A stretch of DNA of 64,000 bases from Terrisporobacter othiniensis (GTDB taxonomy: Bacteria > Bacillota > Clostridia > Peptostreptococcales > Peptostreptococcaceae), in the NCBI RefSeq assembly GCF_000808015.1, contig NZ_JWHR01000059.1, positions 1 to 64,000 on the forward strand, read 5' to 3'. How positions within the stretch are numbered: position 1 is the first letter of the stretch; each line of letters begins with the position of its first letter. The notes beneath the pieces were generated by a model that made no database searches, was not told where the DNA came from, and saw only the letters and a list, made by a program, of their open reading frames with translations. Positions 8,069-17,502 of the stretch are shown piece by piece. The position numbers and the translations under genes were made by a program.

Positions 8069-9400
8069 ATGGAAGTAAACGTAAAAAATATTAATAATAT
8101 AATAAGTAAAGTTTATAAAAATAGTATTGCAGATGAAATGGGTATTGAGGTTGGCGATATACTCTTATCTGTGAATAAAGAACGAGTTGAAGATATAATT
8201 CAATATAGATTTTTAATAAGTGAAGAATATATTGAACTGGAAATTCAAAAACAAAAAAATGGAAAAATATATTTATACGAAATTGAAAAAGATTATGATG
8301 AAGAGCTAGGTATGGAATTTACTAATCCTATCATAGATAAAGCAAAAAGTTGTAGAAATAAATGTGTATTCTGCTTTATAGATCAGTTACCTACAGGCAT
8401 GAGGGATACTCTTTATTTTAAAGATGATGATTCAAGACTATCTTTCTTACAAGGAAACTTTGTTACATTAACTAATATGAGTGAGGATGATATTAATAAT
8501 ATAATAAGATATAGAATTAGTCCTATAAATATTTCTGTACATACTACAAATCCTGAATTAAGAAGAAAAATGATAAATAATAAATTTGCAGGAAAGTTAA
8601 TTGATACAATGAGAAGATTAGCTGATGCAGGTATAGAAATGAATGCTCAAATTGTATTATGTCCAGGATATAATGATAAAGAAGAGTTAGAAAGAACCTT
8701 GGAAGATTTAGCGAGTTTACGCCCTTATGTTAAAAGCGCAGCCATTGTTCCTGTAGGAATTACAAGATATAGAGATAATCTTGCTAGACTGGAAACTTTT
8801 GACGAGAAAAGTTCAGGAGAAACTATTGATCAAGTTCATAAATTACAAGAAAAATATCTTAAAGAGCTTAATACTAGATTTGCATTTTTATCAGATGAGT
8901 TTTATATTCTTGCAAAAAGGCCATTATTAAAATATGATGAATATGAAGGATTTGACCAATTTGAAGATGGTGTTGGAATGATAACAAAAATGGGAACAGA
9001 GATTGTACAATACCTAGATACAATAAATGATGATAGATTAAATAAAACCAAAAAAGTATCAATTGCAACAGGAAAATCTGCTTATGAATTTATGTGTCAT
9101 ATGGCTAATAGAATAATGGAAAAATTTAAAAATATAGAAATTAATGTATATAGAATTAAAAATAATTTCTTTGGTGAAACGATAACTGTTAGTGGACTTT
9201 TAACTGCTACTGATTTAATTGACCAATTGAAAAATGAAGATTTAGGAGAAACTCTATATATAACTAGATCTATGATGAAAGCTGATGAAGAAATTTTCTT
9301 AGACAATATAACTTTAAAAGAATTAGAGGAAAAATTAAATTTAGAAGTAGTACCATGTCAAAATGAAGGTACTGATGTAGTAGACAAGATAACTAAATAG
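8069..9400 (+). CDS. PDZ / radical-SAM-like DUF512 protein
   Basis: A 443-residue protein. A PDZ-like N-terminus (SKVYKNSIADEMGIEVGDIL) is followed by a CX3CX2C motif (CRNKCVFC near residue 96) typical of the radical-SAM iron-sulfur cluster, a TIM-barrel-like region, and the C-terminal DUF512 domain. Family members are widespread in Clostridia and cyanobacteria and annotated as putative Fe-S proteins with no proven reaction. I chose ATG 8069, preceded by GTGGTGAT, rather than the in-frame GTG at 8054. The gene lies 14 bases before der, in the same operon; a link with ribosome assembly is only guilt by association. Confidence 0.88.
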   Translation: MEVNVKNINNIISKVYKNSIADEMGIEVGDILLSVNKERVEDIIQYRFLISEEYIELEIQKQKNGKIYLYEIEKDYDEELGMEFTNPIIDKAKSCRNKCVFCFIDQLPTGMRDTLYFKDDDSRLSFLQGNFVTLTNMSEDDINNIIRYRISPINISVHTTNPELRRKMINNKFAGKLIDTMRRLADAGIEMNAQIVLCPGYNDKEELERTLEDLASLRPYVKSAAIVPVGITRYRDNLARLETFDEKSSGETIDQVHKLQEKYLKELNTRFAFLSDEFYILAKRPLLKYDEYEGFDQFEDGVGMITKMGTEIVQYLDTINDDRLNKTKKVSIATGKSAYEFMCHMANRIMEKFKNIEINVYRIKNNFFGETITVSGLLTATDLIDQLKNEDLGETLYITRSMMKADEEIFLDNITLKELEEKLNLEVVPCQNEGTDVVDKITK

Positions 9401-9414
9401 GAAGGAGAATAAAT

Positions 9415-10740
9415 ATGGATAATAGACCCATAGTTGCAGTAGTAGGTAGACCGAACGTTGGAAAATCTACACTATTCAATAAATTAGCAGGAAAGAGAAT
9501 ATCAATAGTAGAAGATACACCAGGAGTTACTAGAGACAGAATATTTACAGAGGTAGAGTGGTTAAATAAATACTTCACTTTAATAGACACAGGAGGAATT
9601 GAGCCTGAAAATGACGATATAATACTAACTCAAATGAGAAACCAAGCTATGCTTGCAATGGATATGGCTCATGTAATAGTATTTGTTGTTGATGGAAAGA
9701 GTGGAATAACTTCTGCAGATAGAGAAGTTGGACTAATGTTAAGAAAAACAAATAAGCCAGTTATCTTAGCAGTAAACAAAATAGATAATATGAACTTAGT
9801 AGATAACATATATGACTTCTATGAATTAGGTTTAGGAGAACCACATCCAATATCAAGTGCCAATGCAATGGGACTTGGTGACTTGTTAGACGAAATAGTA
9901 GAAAACTTCCCAGAAGGATTAAATACCGAATATAACGAAGATATAATAAGAGTTGCTATAACTGGTAAACCTAATGCAGGTAAATCTTCTATATTAAATA
10001 AAATATTAGGAGAAGATAGAGTTATAGTAAGTCCAATAGCAGGAACAACAAGAGATGCAGTCGATACATACTTTGAAAAAGGTGATCAACAATATTTATT
10101 AATAGATACTGCAGGTATAAGAAGAAAAAGTAAAGTATATGAAAGAGTTGAGAAATTCTCTGTACTTAGATCTATGAGTGCGGTATCTAGAGCGGACGTA
10201 GTTTTAATCGTTATAGATGCAACAGAAGGTGTTACAGAGCAAGATACAAAAGTTGCAGGTATTGCCCATGATGAAGGTAAGGCTTGTATATTTGTAGTAA
10301 ATAAATGGGACTTAATAGAAAAAGATAATAAAACATTAGGAAATTACACTAATGAGATAAGAGATATGTTCCCATTTATGAACTATGCTCCAATATTATT
10401 CGTATCGGCAGTAACTAATCAAAGGATGGGTAAAATACTAGATACAGTGGATAAAGTGGCTGCAGAACATTCTAAGCGTGTAAGTACATCACAATTAAAT
10501 GATGTAATAGGTGAAGCTGTAATGCTTAACCAACCACCGTCAGATAAAGGAAAGAGACTTAAAATATACTATGGTGCTCAAACAGGAGTTAAACCACCAA
10601 AGATTACTTTATATATAAACAGTAAAGACTTAACTCACTTCTCTTATCAAAGATACTTAGAAAATAAAATAAGAGAGAACTTTGGATTCGAAGGAACATC
10701 AATGCAATTTGAGTACAAAGAAAAGGATAGAAAAAGATAG
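9415..10740 (+). CDS. der: Ribosome biogenesis GTPase Der (EngA)
   Basis: A 441-residue protein with two tandem GTPase domains, the hallmark of Der. Domain 1 has GRPNVGKSTLFN, DTGG and NKID; domain 2 has GKPNAGKSSILN, DTAGIRRK and NKWD. A KH-like C-terminal domain follows. It is essential for 50S subunit maturation. AAGGAGAA precedes the ATG. Codon choice looks more C-ending (aac, ttc) than neighbouring genes, consistent with high expression. It is in an operon with plsY and gpsA. Confidence 0.98.
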   Translation: MDNRPIVAVVGRPNVGKSTLFNKLAGKRISIVEDTPGVTRDRIFTEVEWLNKYFTLIDTGGIEPENDDIILTQMRNQAMLAMDMAHVIVFVVDGKSGITSADREVGLMLRKTNKPVILAVNKIDNMNLVDNIYDFYELGLGEPHPISSANAMGLGDLLDEIVENFPEGLNTEYNEDIIRVAITGKPNAGKSSILNKILGEDRVIVSPIAGTTRDAVDTYFEKGDQQYLLIDTAGIRRKSKVYERVEKFSVLRSMSAVSRADVVLIVIDATEGVTEQDTKVAGIAHDEGKACIFVVNKWDLIEKDNKTLGNYTNEIRDMFPFMNYAPILFVSAVTNQRMGKILDTVDKVAAEHSKRVSTSQLNDVIGEAVMLNQPPSDKGKRLKIYYGAQTGVKPPKITLYINSKDLTHFSYQRYLENKIRENFGFEGTSMQFEYKEKDRKR

Positions 10741-10758
10741 AAATTTTAGGGGGTTAAT

Positions 10759-11370
10759 ATGTTAATTTATTTAATTATAATTATAATTGCATACCTTCTT
10801 GGAAATATATCAACTTCATATATAGTAGCAAAGCGACTTGCTGGAGTTGATATAAGAACTCAAGGTTCTGGTAACGCAGGCTCTACAAATGTACTTAGGA
10901 CATTAGGTAAAAAAGCTGGGGCACTAACTTTTGTAGGAGATGTATTAAAAGGATTAATCGCAGTATTAATAGCTAGGTTAATAGCTTACGGTGTTCATAT
11001 GGACCAAAGTATTTGTGCTTATATAGCTGTAGTTGCTGTTGTACTTGGTCATAATTATCCGGCATTTCTTGGATTTAAAGGTGGAAAAGGTGTTGCAACC
11101 TCTTTAGGTTCTATGTTAGGAATGAATCCTTTAGTTGCACTAATGTGTTTAGGGTTTTTTATAATAATAGTAGCCATAACTAAGTATGTTTCTTTAGGCT
11201 CTATACTAGGTATCGGTTTGTCTCCTATAATAATGCTTATAAATCACAATACTAAAGGCGTTTTAGTTACATTATTTTTAACTATATCAGTGACTATAAC
11301 CCATAAAGAAAATATTAAGAGATTAATAAATGGTACTGAAAGAAAAATAGGAGAAAAAAAGAAAGATTAA
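10759..11370 (+). CDS. plsY: Glycerol-3-phosphate acyltransferase PlsY
   Basis: A 203-residue integral membrane protein with about five helices. Conserved PlsY blocks are present: GSGNAGSTNVLRTLG near residue 36, GHNYPAFLGFKGGKGVATS near residue 97, and the last motif around residues 175-190. It transfers the acyl group of acyl-phosphate to glycerol-3-phosphate, the first step of phospholipid synthesis. Its substrate is supplied by GpsA, encoded next. Confidence 0.97.
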   Translation: MLIYLIIIIIAYLLGNISTSYIVAKRLAGVDIRTQGSGNAGSTNVLRTLGKKAGALTFVGDVLKGLIAVLIARLIAYGVHMDQSICAYIAVVAVVLGHNYPAFLGFKGGKGVATSLGSMLGMNPLVALMCLGFFIIIVAITKYVSLGSILGIGLSPIIMLINHNTKGVLVTLFLTISVTITHKENIKRLINGTERKIGEKKKD

Positions 11371-11395
11371 ATTACTATATTAGGTGGTGTTTATT

Positions 11396-12418
11396 ATGAA
11401 GAAGATGTGTGTTATAGGTGCTGGAAGTTGGGGGAGTGCATTAGCTCTTAGCTTACATAAAAATAATCATAAAGTTTTCATGTGGACAAGAGATAATGAA
11501 CAAGTTAAAGAAATAAATGATACTAGAAAAAATAGCAAGTTCTTACCAGAAATTATTTTTCCAGAAGATTTAATAGTTTCTAATGATTTAGAAGAGGTTA
11601 TAAAAGATAGTAGAATTATTGTAATTGCAGTACCATCTCAGGCTGTAAGAAGTGTATGCAAACAAATTAAACCTTTTGTTAGTAGTAATCAAATCTTAGT
11701 TGATGTGGCAAAAGGATTAGAAAAAGGAACAGGACTTAGACTTTCAGATGTAGTAAAAGAAGAATTGCCTAATAATCCTTACGTAGCACTATCAGGCCCT
11801 TCTCATGCAGAAGAAGTTTCTAAATTTATGCCAACAACTTTGGTTGCTGCATGTGAAAAAATTGAATATGCTCAGGAAGTACAAGATGCTTTTATGAGTC
11901 CGTCTCTTAGAGTGTACACTAATCCTGATATAATAGGAGTAGAACTTGGAGGAGCATTAAAAAACATTATAGCATTTGGTGCAGGAATGTGTGACGGACT
12001 GGGCTATGGTGATAACACAAAGGCAGCTTTAATGACAAGAGGAATTGCGGAAATTGGAAGACTTGGCGTTGCTATGGGAGCCAATGTAAATACTTTTACA
12101 GGACTTGCTGGTATAGGAGATTTAATAGTTACTTGTACAAGTATTCATAGTAGAAATAGAAGAGCAGGTATACTTATGGGACAAGGTAAAACTCTCCAAG
12201 AAACATTAGATGAAGTTCAAATGGTAGTAGAAGGAATAACTGCCACAGAAGTAGCATATAAAGTTTCTAGGGATTTGAATATTGATATGCCTATAACTGA
12301 AGCAATATACTCAGTTTTATATCAAGGTGCTAATCCGAATGAAGCTGTATTAGAGCTTATGACTAGAACGAAAAAACATGAAATGGAAGAAGTAGTTAAT
12401 AACGGCTTGTTCAAATAA
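11396..12418 (+). CDS. gpsA: NAD(P)H-dependent glycerol-3-phosphate dehydrogenase
   Basis: A 340-residue cytosolic enzyme that makes sn-glycerol-3-phosphate from dihydroxyacetone phosphate for lipid synthesis. The Rossmann motif GAGSWGSALA is at the N-terminus; GPSHAEE, the catalytic-lysine region ELGGALKNIIAFGAG, and GLAGIGDLIVTC follow. I selected the ATG at 11396, preceded by AGGTGGTG, over GTG codons at 11384/11387 that form part of that ribosome-binding site. It follows plsY closely. No ordinary terminator with a T tract is visible between it and spoIVA, which matters for spoIVA control. Confidence 0.97.
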   Translation: MKKMCVIGAGSWGSALALSLHKNNHKVFMWTRDNEQVKEINDTRKNSKFLPEIIFPEDLIVSNDLEEVIKDSRIIVIAVPSQAVRSVCKQIKPFVSSNQILVDVAKGLEKGTGLRLSDVVKEELPNNPYVALSGPSHAEEVSKFMPTTLVAACEKIEYAQEVQDAFMSPSLRVYTNPDIIGVELGGALKNIIAFGAGMCDGLGYGDNTKAALMTRGIAEIGRLGVAMGANVNTFTGLAGIGDLIVTCTSIHSRNRRAGILMGQGKTLQETLDEVQMVVEGITATEVAYKVSRDLNIDMPITEAIYSVLYQGANPNEAVLELMTRTKKHEMEEVVNNGLFK

Positions 12419-12451
12419 TAAATTTAATTAAATAAGCTATAAATATATATG

Positions 12452-12480
12452 TAATAAAAAATTCCCTCCTGAAATATAAT
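12452..12480 (+). promoter_or_regulatory. Candidate SigE promoter of spoIVA
   Basis: TAATAAA (12452-12458) and AATATAAT (12473-12480) separated by 14 bases match the B. subtilis sigma-E pattern (KMATATT-14-CATACAMT) at 5/7 and 6/8 positions. In other spore formers spoIVA is sigma-E dependent. Transcription would begin near 12487. In AT-rich DNA such matches arise by chance, so this is a prediction. Confidence 0.5.
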
Positions 12481-12510
12481 TAACTAAGAAATTATATGCA
12501 GGAGGGAATT
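12460..12510 (+). repeat. Perfect 12-bp inverted repeat masking the spoIVA ribosome-binding site
   Basis: Left arm 12460-12471 (AATTCCCTCCTG) is the exact reverse complement of right arm 12499-12510, which contains the spoIVA Shine-Dalgarno GGAGGG. The loop is 27 bases. No T tract follows the right arm, so it is not a standard terminator. The left arm lies wholly in the spacer of the candidate SigE promoter, so only transcripts entering from upstream could form the hairpin. Confidence 0.85.
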
Positions 12511-12513
12511 ATT

Positions 12514-13986
12514 ATGAACAATATATATGAAGACATCGCTAAAAGAACTCAAGGTGACATATATATAGGTGTTGTTGGACCTGTTAGAACAGGGAAATCA
12601 ACGTTTATTAGACGATTTATGGAAACACTTGTGTTACCTAACATAGAAAATGACTTCAAAAGAGAAAGAACTAAAGATGAGATACCTCAAAGTGGTTCAG
12701 GAAAAACCATAATGACAGTTGAGCCTAAATTTGTTCCAGCTGATGGCGTTGAAATAAAGATTAAAGACACAGTATCTCTAAAAGTTAGAATGGTGGACTG
12801 CGTAGGATACATAGTTGATGGGGCTTTAGGTCATGAAGAAGACGGAAAGCAAAGACTAGTATCTACACCATGGTCAAAAGAAGCTATGACCTTTGAAAAA
12901 GCCGCAGAAATAGGTACAAAAAAGGTTATAAAAGATCATTCTACAATTGGAATTGTAATTATTACAGATGGATCTGTTACTGGAATTGATAGAAGTAACT
13001 ATATAATTCCAGAAGAAAGAGTTATAAAAGAATTAAAGGCATTGAAGAAGCCATTTGCAGTAGTATTAAATACTAAATATCCAGACAGCGAAGATACAGC
13101 ATTTTTAAGAAGTGATTTGGAGCAAAAATATTCAGTTCCTGTAGTACCTATAGATGTTGATCAAATGGATGAGGGAGATATAGGAGAAGTAATGGAAACA
13201 GTTTTATACGACTTCCCATTAGCTGAAATAAGAATTAATTTACCTGATTGGATAGAAGGTTTATCTAATAATCATTGGATTAAAACTAATATAATAAATA
13301 CTTTAAAACAATCTATAGCATCTATTGACAAAATAAGAGATATAGATTCTGTAGTACATGGATTTAATGAGTTACCTTTCTTAGAAGATTGTGAGGTAGA
13401 TGATGTAAGTCTTGGTGAAGGTGTAATAAACATTGATGTATGTACAAAACAAGAGTTATTCTATGAAATATTAGAAGAACAAAGTGGATTCAAAATTGAA
13501 GGAGATTGCCAATTACTTAATTTAATTACTAAACTATCAAAAGTTAAAGTTGAGTATGATAAGATAGAAAGTGCTCTAAGTGATGCAAAAACTTTAGGTT
13601 ATGGTGTTGTAGCACCATCTCTTGATGAACTTAGTTTAGAGGAGCCAGAAATTATTAAGCAAGGAAAACAATATGGAATTAAATTAAAAGCAAATGCTCC
13701 ATCACTTCATATAATTAAAGCGGATATTTCAACAGAGGTATCTCCTATAGTTGGAAATCAAAACCAAGGAGAAGAAATGATAAAATATCTACTTGAAGAG
13801 TTTGAGCAAAATCCAGCAGAAATATGGGAATCTAATATGTTTGGTAAATCATTAAATGATTTGGTAAAAGAACAATTACAAAGTAAATTATATACTATGC
13901 CAGAAGAGATAAGATGCAAGATTCAAAAAACTTTGCAAAAAATTATTAATGAAGGTAGTAGTAATATAATAACTATTTTGTTATAA
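12514..13986 (+). CDS. spoIVA: Stage IV sporulation protein A, spore coat basement ATPase
   Basis: A 490-residue protein, matching the ~492 residues of B. subtilis SpoIVA. It starts MNNIYEDIAKRTQGDIYIGV, with the Walker A motif GPVRTGKST near residue 20 and a TRAFAC-type GTPase-like fold. It hydrolyses ATP to polymerise irreversibly on the outer forespore membrane, making the platform for coat and, indirectly, cortex assembly. SpoVM, found at 58551, anchors it. The ATG at 12514 is chosen because GGAGGG is seven bases upstream; the earlier ATG at 12496 lies before the ribosome-binding site. An unusual hairpin covers that site. Confidence 0.97.
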   Translation: MNNIYEDIAKRTQGDIYIGVVGPVRTGKSTFIRRFMETLVLPNIENDFKRERTKDEIPQSGSGKTIMTVEPKFVPADGVEIKIKDTVSLKVRMVDCVGYIVDGALGHEEDGKQRLVSTPWSKEAMTFEKAAEIGTKKVIKDHSTIGIVIITDGSVTGIDRSNYIIPEERVIKELKALKKPFAVVLNTKYPDSEDTAFLRSDLEQKYSVPVVPIDVDQMDEGDIGEVMETVLYDFPLAEIRINLPDWIEGLSNNHWIKTNIINTLKQSIASIDKIRDIDSVVHGFNELPFLEDCEVDDVSLGEGVINIDVCTKQELFYEILEEQSGFKIEGDCQLLNLITKLSKVKVEYDKIESALSDAKTLGYGVVAPSLDELSLEEPEIIKQGKQYGIKLKANAPSLHIIKADISTEVSPIVGNQNQGEEMIKYLLEEFEQNPAEIWESNMFGKSLNDLVKEQLQSKLYTMPEEIRCKIQKTLQKIINEGSSNIITILL

Positions 13987-14023
13987 GGAATATTTTAAGA
14001 TTACAATTAAATATTGATATAAT

Positions 14024-14068
14024 AAAAAAGGACCTAAACTTTTAATATGATAAGTTTAGTTCTTTTTT
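14024..14068 (+). terminator. Intrinsic terminator after spoIVA
   Basis: Stem core 14034-14041 with 14052-14059, extended by further A-T and G-T pairs across one bulge, followed by TTTTTT. Confidence 0.8.
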
Positions 14069-14378
14069 ATTTTTAATTATTATAATATAACTTTTCTTAA
14101 TAATTAAAAATTTATAAGAATAATGCAAATTAAAATATGTCAAAATACAATGATATTTGGATTTGAAAAATAATTCAGAAAATTTTGAGAAGATTGAAAA
14201 TAATTAGAGGAAATTTGGAGTAAACATAGAATTAATCTAAATAAGAGTATAAAGGTATGTGTTTTTGCATTCTTTTCAGTTATAAAACAGGGTGCTATAA
14301 ATATAATTTAATATATATCTTTTACTCATAGGTATATTAATTTTTTTAGGGACAAATTTTATTATTAGGAGGGATTTT
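14069..14378 (+). promoter_or_regulatory. 310-base leader of the alanine/glycine symporter gene
   Basis: A gene-free, AT-rich stretch. A possible sigma-A promoter with an extended -10 is TTTTCA (14273-14278), 17 bases, TATAAA (14296-14301), with TGC just before the -10. I looked for a glycine riboswitch or a terminator/antiterminator pair and saw none. The remainder holds nothing I recognise. Confidence 0.35.
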
Positions 14379-15863
14379 ATGGAAAACGTAGTTAACGCAG
14401 TCAATAACATCATATGGAGCAATTGGCTAGTATATTTATGTCTAGGTGCTGGAGTTTATTTTTCTCTTAGAACTAGATTCTCTCAAATTAGAAATTTAAA
14501 AGAAATGGTACATTTGTTATTCGCGGGTGAAAAATCTGAAGAAGGTATTTCATCTTTCCAAGGTTTCTGTACTGCATTAGCAGGGCGTATAGGTACAGGT
14601 AATATAGCAGGTGTTGCTACAGCTATTGCTTGGGGTGGTCCAGGGGCACTATTCTGGATGTGGGTTATAGCTTTTTTAGGAGCAGGTTCAGCTCTTGCAG
14701 AGTCTACATTAGGTCAATTATATAAAGAAAAGCATGAAGGTGAATACTGTGGAGGTCCAGCATATTATATAGAAAAAGGTTTTGGAAAAAAAGGGTGGTC
14801 AAAAGCATATGGTATGGCTTTTGCCATAGTTACACTTTTAGCAATGGGAATATTAATGCCAGGTGTTCAATCTAACTCAATAGCAGTATCTATTGAAAAT
14901 GCATTTGGATTAAGTACAACAATTACTGGTATAGCATTAGTTATTTTAGTTGGTGTAGTTATATTTGGTGGGATAAAAAGAATAGGTGCTGCAGCAGAAT
15001 TTATAGTTCCATTTATGGGTGGAGCATATATATTAATGTCTTTAATAATAATAATTGTTAATATAGGAGCTTTACCAGGAGTTATAGCTACAATATTTAA
15101 ATCAGCATTTGGTGCAGAAGCTACTTTTGGTGGTATAATTGGATCTACGATAGCTTGGGGTGTTAAACGTGGTGTTTACTCAAATGAAGCTGGTCAAGGT
15201 ACTGGACCGCAGGCATCTTCAGCTGCAGAAGTATCTCACCCTGTAAAACAAGGTTTTGTTCAAGCTTTCTCAGTATATGTTGATACATTATTCGTTTGTT
15301 CAGCAACTGGATTTATGATATTAATAACTGATAACTATACTACATTTGATGCTGCTGGCAAAGTTATATATAATGCAGGGCCAGAATATACAGTTGAACA
15401 AATAGGTCCAGCTTATACTCAAGGAGCTGTTAATACTCTAATACCTGGATTTGGTGCAGCGTTCGTTGCTATAGCATTATTCTTCTTCGCATTTACTACT
15501 TTGATGGCTTATTATTATATAGCTGAGGTTAACTTAAACTATATGATTAAGAGACTTACTGGCAAAGGAAATAAGATGGCAACTCACGTATTAAAATTTA
15601 TAATGTTAGGAATGATATTCTTTGGATGTGTTAAGAGTGCAGGACTTGCATGGACAATGGGTGATATAGGTGTTGGACTTATGGCATGGTTAAATATAGT
15701 TGCAATACTATTGCTATCTAATATTGTAATGAAGTGTTTTAAAGACTATGAGGCACAAATGAAATCTGGTAAATCTAGTGAAGAAATTACATTTGATCCA
15801 GTAGCACTTGGAATTAAGAATGCAGATTTCTGGGAAGATAGAAACGCGCAAAAAGTTGAGTAG
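14379..15863 (+). CDS. Sodium:alanine/glycine symporter (AgcS family)
   Basis: A 494-residue membrane protein with about ten to eleven helices. Family signatures are clear: FCTALAGRIGTGNIAGVATA near residue 66 and AWGVKRGVYSNEAGQGTGPQ near residue 263. It imports alanine or glycine together with sodium ions. AGGAGGG precedes the ATG. It is a single-gene unit between two terminators, and no amino-acid metabolism genes are adjacent, so the exact substrate is inferred from the family only. Confidence 0.94.
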   Translation: MENVVNAVNNIIWSNWLVYLCLGAGVYFSLRTRFSQIRNLKEMVHLLFAGEKSEEGISSFQGFCTALAGRIGTGNIAGVATAIAWGGPGALFWMWVIAFLGAGSALAESTLGQLYKEKHEGEYCGGPAYYIEKGFGKKGWSKAYGMAFAIVTLLAMGILMPGVQSNSIAVSIENAFGLSTTITGIALVILVGVVIFGGIKRIGAAAEFIVPFMGGAYILMSLIIIIVNIGALPGVIATIFKSAFGAEATFGGIIGSTIAWGVKRGVYSNEAGQGTGPQASSAAEVSHPVKQGFVQAFSVYVDTLFVCSATGFMILITDNYTTFDAAGKVIYNAGPEYTVEQIGPAYTQGAVNTLIPGFGAAFVAIALFFFAFTTLMAYYYIAEVNLNYMIKRLTGKGNKMATHVLKFIMLGMIFFGCVKSAGLAWTMGDIGVGLMAWLNIVAILLLSNIVMKCFKDYEAQMKSGKSSEEITFDPVALGIKNADFWEDRNAQKVE

Positions 15864-15890
15864 TATTATTTAAATATTAAAATTATTGAA

Positions 15891-15922
15891 ATGGTTCTTG
15901 ATTTATCAAGAACCATTTTTTA
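15891..15922 (+). terminator. Intrinsic terminator after the symporter gene
   Basis: Perfect 10-bp stem (15891-15900 with 15907-15916), six-base loop, then a T tract. Confidence 0.92.
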
Positions 15923-16049
15923 ATAAAAAATAGAATTTTTTATAATTTTTTAGAATAATATGTGAAATTTTTTATATTATTGGTTATAATCTTATATATG
16001 AATATTATAAAGTAATAATACTGAAATTCACGTGGTAGAATTAAATTAT

Positions 16050-16078
16050 TTGACAAGATAATTTATAATGCTTAAAAT
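16050..16078 (+). promoter_or_regulatory. Sigma-A promoter of serS
   Basis: TTGACA (16050-16055), 17-base spacer, TAAAAT (16073-16078). The resulting leader of about 85 bases has no T-box sequence. Confidence 0.75.
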
Positions 16079-16171
16079 ATAGTTAAAATGGATTAATTAT
16101 ACTTTATGTTTTTATATTTCTCAGGGAATATACATAATTCAATTGGTAGAGAAAATGTAGGAGGAAAGAAA

Positions 16172-17449
16172 ATGTTAGATATCAAAAGGATAAGAGAAAA
16201 TCTAGAAGATATTAAAAAAGCTATGGACAGAAGAGGAGAAAAAGAATTTGATCTTGATGCTGTTGTAGAACTAGATGATCAAAGAAGAGAGTTACTAAAA
16301 GAAGTTGAAGCTTTAAAGAGTGAAATGAATGTTGAACAAAAGAAAATACCTCAACTAATGAAAGAAGGTAAAAAAGAAGAAGCTGAGGCTGAAAAAGTTA
16401 AGCTTAAAGAGTTATCTGAAAACATAAAAGTTTTAGATGAAAAAGTTAAAAAAGTTCAAGATGAATTACAATATAGATTACTTAGAATACCAAACGTTCC
16501 AAATGCAAACGTTCCACAAGGTGATACTGATGAAGATAACGTAGAAGTTAGAAAATGGGGAGAACCAAGAAAATTTGATTTTGATTTCAAAGCTCACTGG
16601 GATATAGGTACTAATTTAGGAATTTTAGATTTTGAAACTGGAGCTAAAATAACTGGTTCAAGATTTACATTATATAGAGATAAAGGTGCAAGACTAGAAA
16701 GATCTGTAGCCAACTTCTTCTTAAATACAAATACAGAAGAACAAGGATATACTGAGTTTATACCACCATTTATGGCTAATACAAACTCATTCTTAGGAAC
16801 TGGACAACTTCCAAAATTCGGGGAAGATATGTTTAAAGTTGAAGGAACTGATTACTACTTAATACCAACATCAGAAGTACCTTTAACAAATATAGTTGCA
16901 AATGAAATATTATCATATGATGAATTACCTTTAAATTATACTGCTTACACTCCATGCTTTAGATCAGAGGCTGGTTCTGCAGGTAGAGATACTAGAGGTC
17001 TTGTTAGACAACATCAATTCAATAAAGTTGAAATGGTTAAAATAGTTGCACCAGAAACTTCATATGATGAATTAGAAAAATTAACTGCTAATGCAGAATA
17101 TTTATTACAAAAATTAAACATACCATATAGAGTTGTTAGAATATGTACAGGAGACTTAGGTTTCACTGCTGCATATAAATATGACTTAGAAGTATGGATG
17201 CCATCATACAATAGATATGTTGAAATATCTTCTTGTTCAAATTGTGAAGATTTCCAAGCTAGAAGAGCTGGAATAAGATTTAAAAGAGATAAAAACTCTA
17301 AGGCTGAATATTGTCATACATTAAATGGATCAGGTCTTGCTGTGGGTAGAACAGTTGCCGCTATTCTTGAAAATTACCAACAAGCAGATGGTTCAGTAGT
17401 AGTTCCAGAAGTATTAAGACCATATATGGGAATAGATGTTATAAAATAA
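16172..17449 (+). CDS. serS: Serine--tRNA ligase
   Basis: A 425-residue class II aminoacyl-tRNA synthetase. The N-terminal long coiled-coil arm (about residues 25-105, KE-rich) grips the tRNA-Ser long variable arm; the catalytic domain has motif 2 ([20 protein letters not shown]) and motif 3 ([18 protein letters not shown]). It charges tRNA-Ser and also serves selenocysteine tRNA where present. I chose the ATG at 16172, with AGGAGG just upstream; an in-frame ATG at 16106 would add 22 residues unlike the family and bury that site. It is preceded by a strong promoter and followed by a terminator. Confidence 0.98.
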   Translation: MLDIKRIRENLEDIKKAMDRRGEKEFDLDAVVELDDQRRELLKEVEALKSEMNVEQKKIPQLMKEGKKEEAEAEKVKLKELSENIKVLDEKVKKVQDELQYRLLRIPNVPNANVPQGDTDEDNVEVRKWGEPRKFDFDFKAHWDIGTNLGILDFETGAKITGSRFTLYRDKGARLERSVANFFLNTNTEEQGYTEFIPPFMANTNSFLGTGQLPKFGEDMFKVEGTDYYLIPTSEVPLTNIVANEILSYDELPLNYTAYTPCFRSEAGSAGRDTRGLVRQHQFNKVEMVKIVAPETSYDELEKLTANAEYLLQKLNIPYRVVRICTGDLGFTAAYKYDLEVWMPSYNRYVEISSCSNCEDFQARRAGIRFKRDKNSKAEYCHTLNGSGLAVGRTVAAILENYQQADGSVVVPEVLRPYMGIDVIK

Positions 17450-17464
17450 TTTTAATTTACATAA

Positions 17465-17496
17465 TAAAAAGAGAGATGAATATCTCTCTTTTTTTG
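17465..17496. terminator. Bidirectional terminator between serS and the DUF1540 gene
   Basis: Stem 17471-17477 with 17482-17488, flanked by A and T runs, so it can end transcripts from both converging genes. Confidence 0.85.
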
Positions 17497-17502
17497 TGGA
17501 AA

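Noticed and set aside
12460..12510. Reading the spoIVA inverted repeat as the gpsA terminator
   Set aside because: No T tract follows the right arm, the loop is 27 bases, and the right arm is the Shine-Dalgarno of spoIVA.
14069..14378. Glycine riboswitch before the alanine/glycine symporter
   Set aside because: No tandem glycine-aptamer core or expression platform is recognisable.
15923..16171. T-box leader for serS
   Set aside because: No GGGTGG core or terminator/antiterminator pair is present, only a short leader after a sigma-A promoter.
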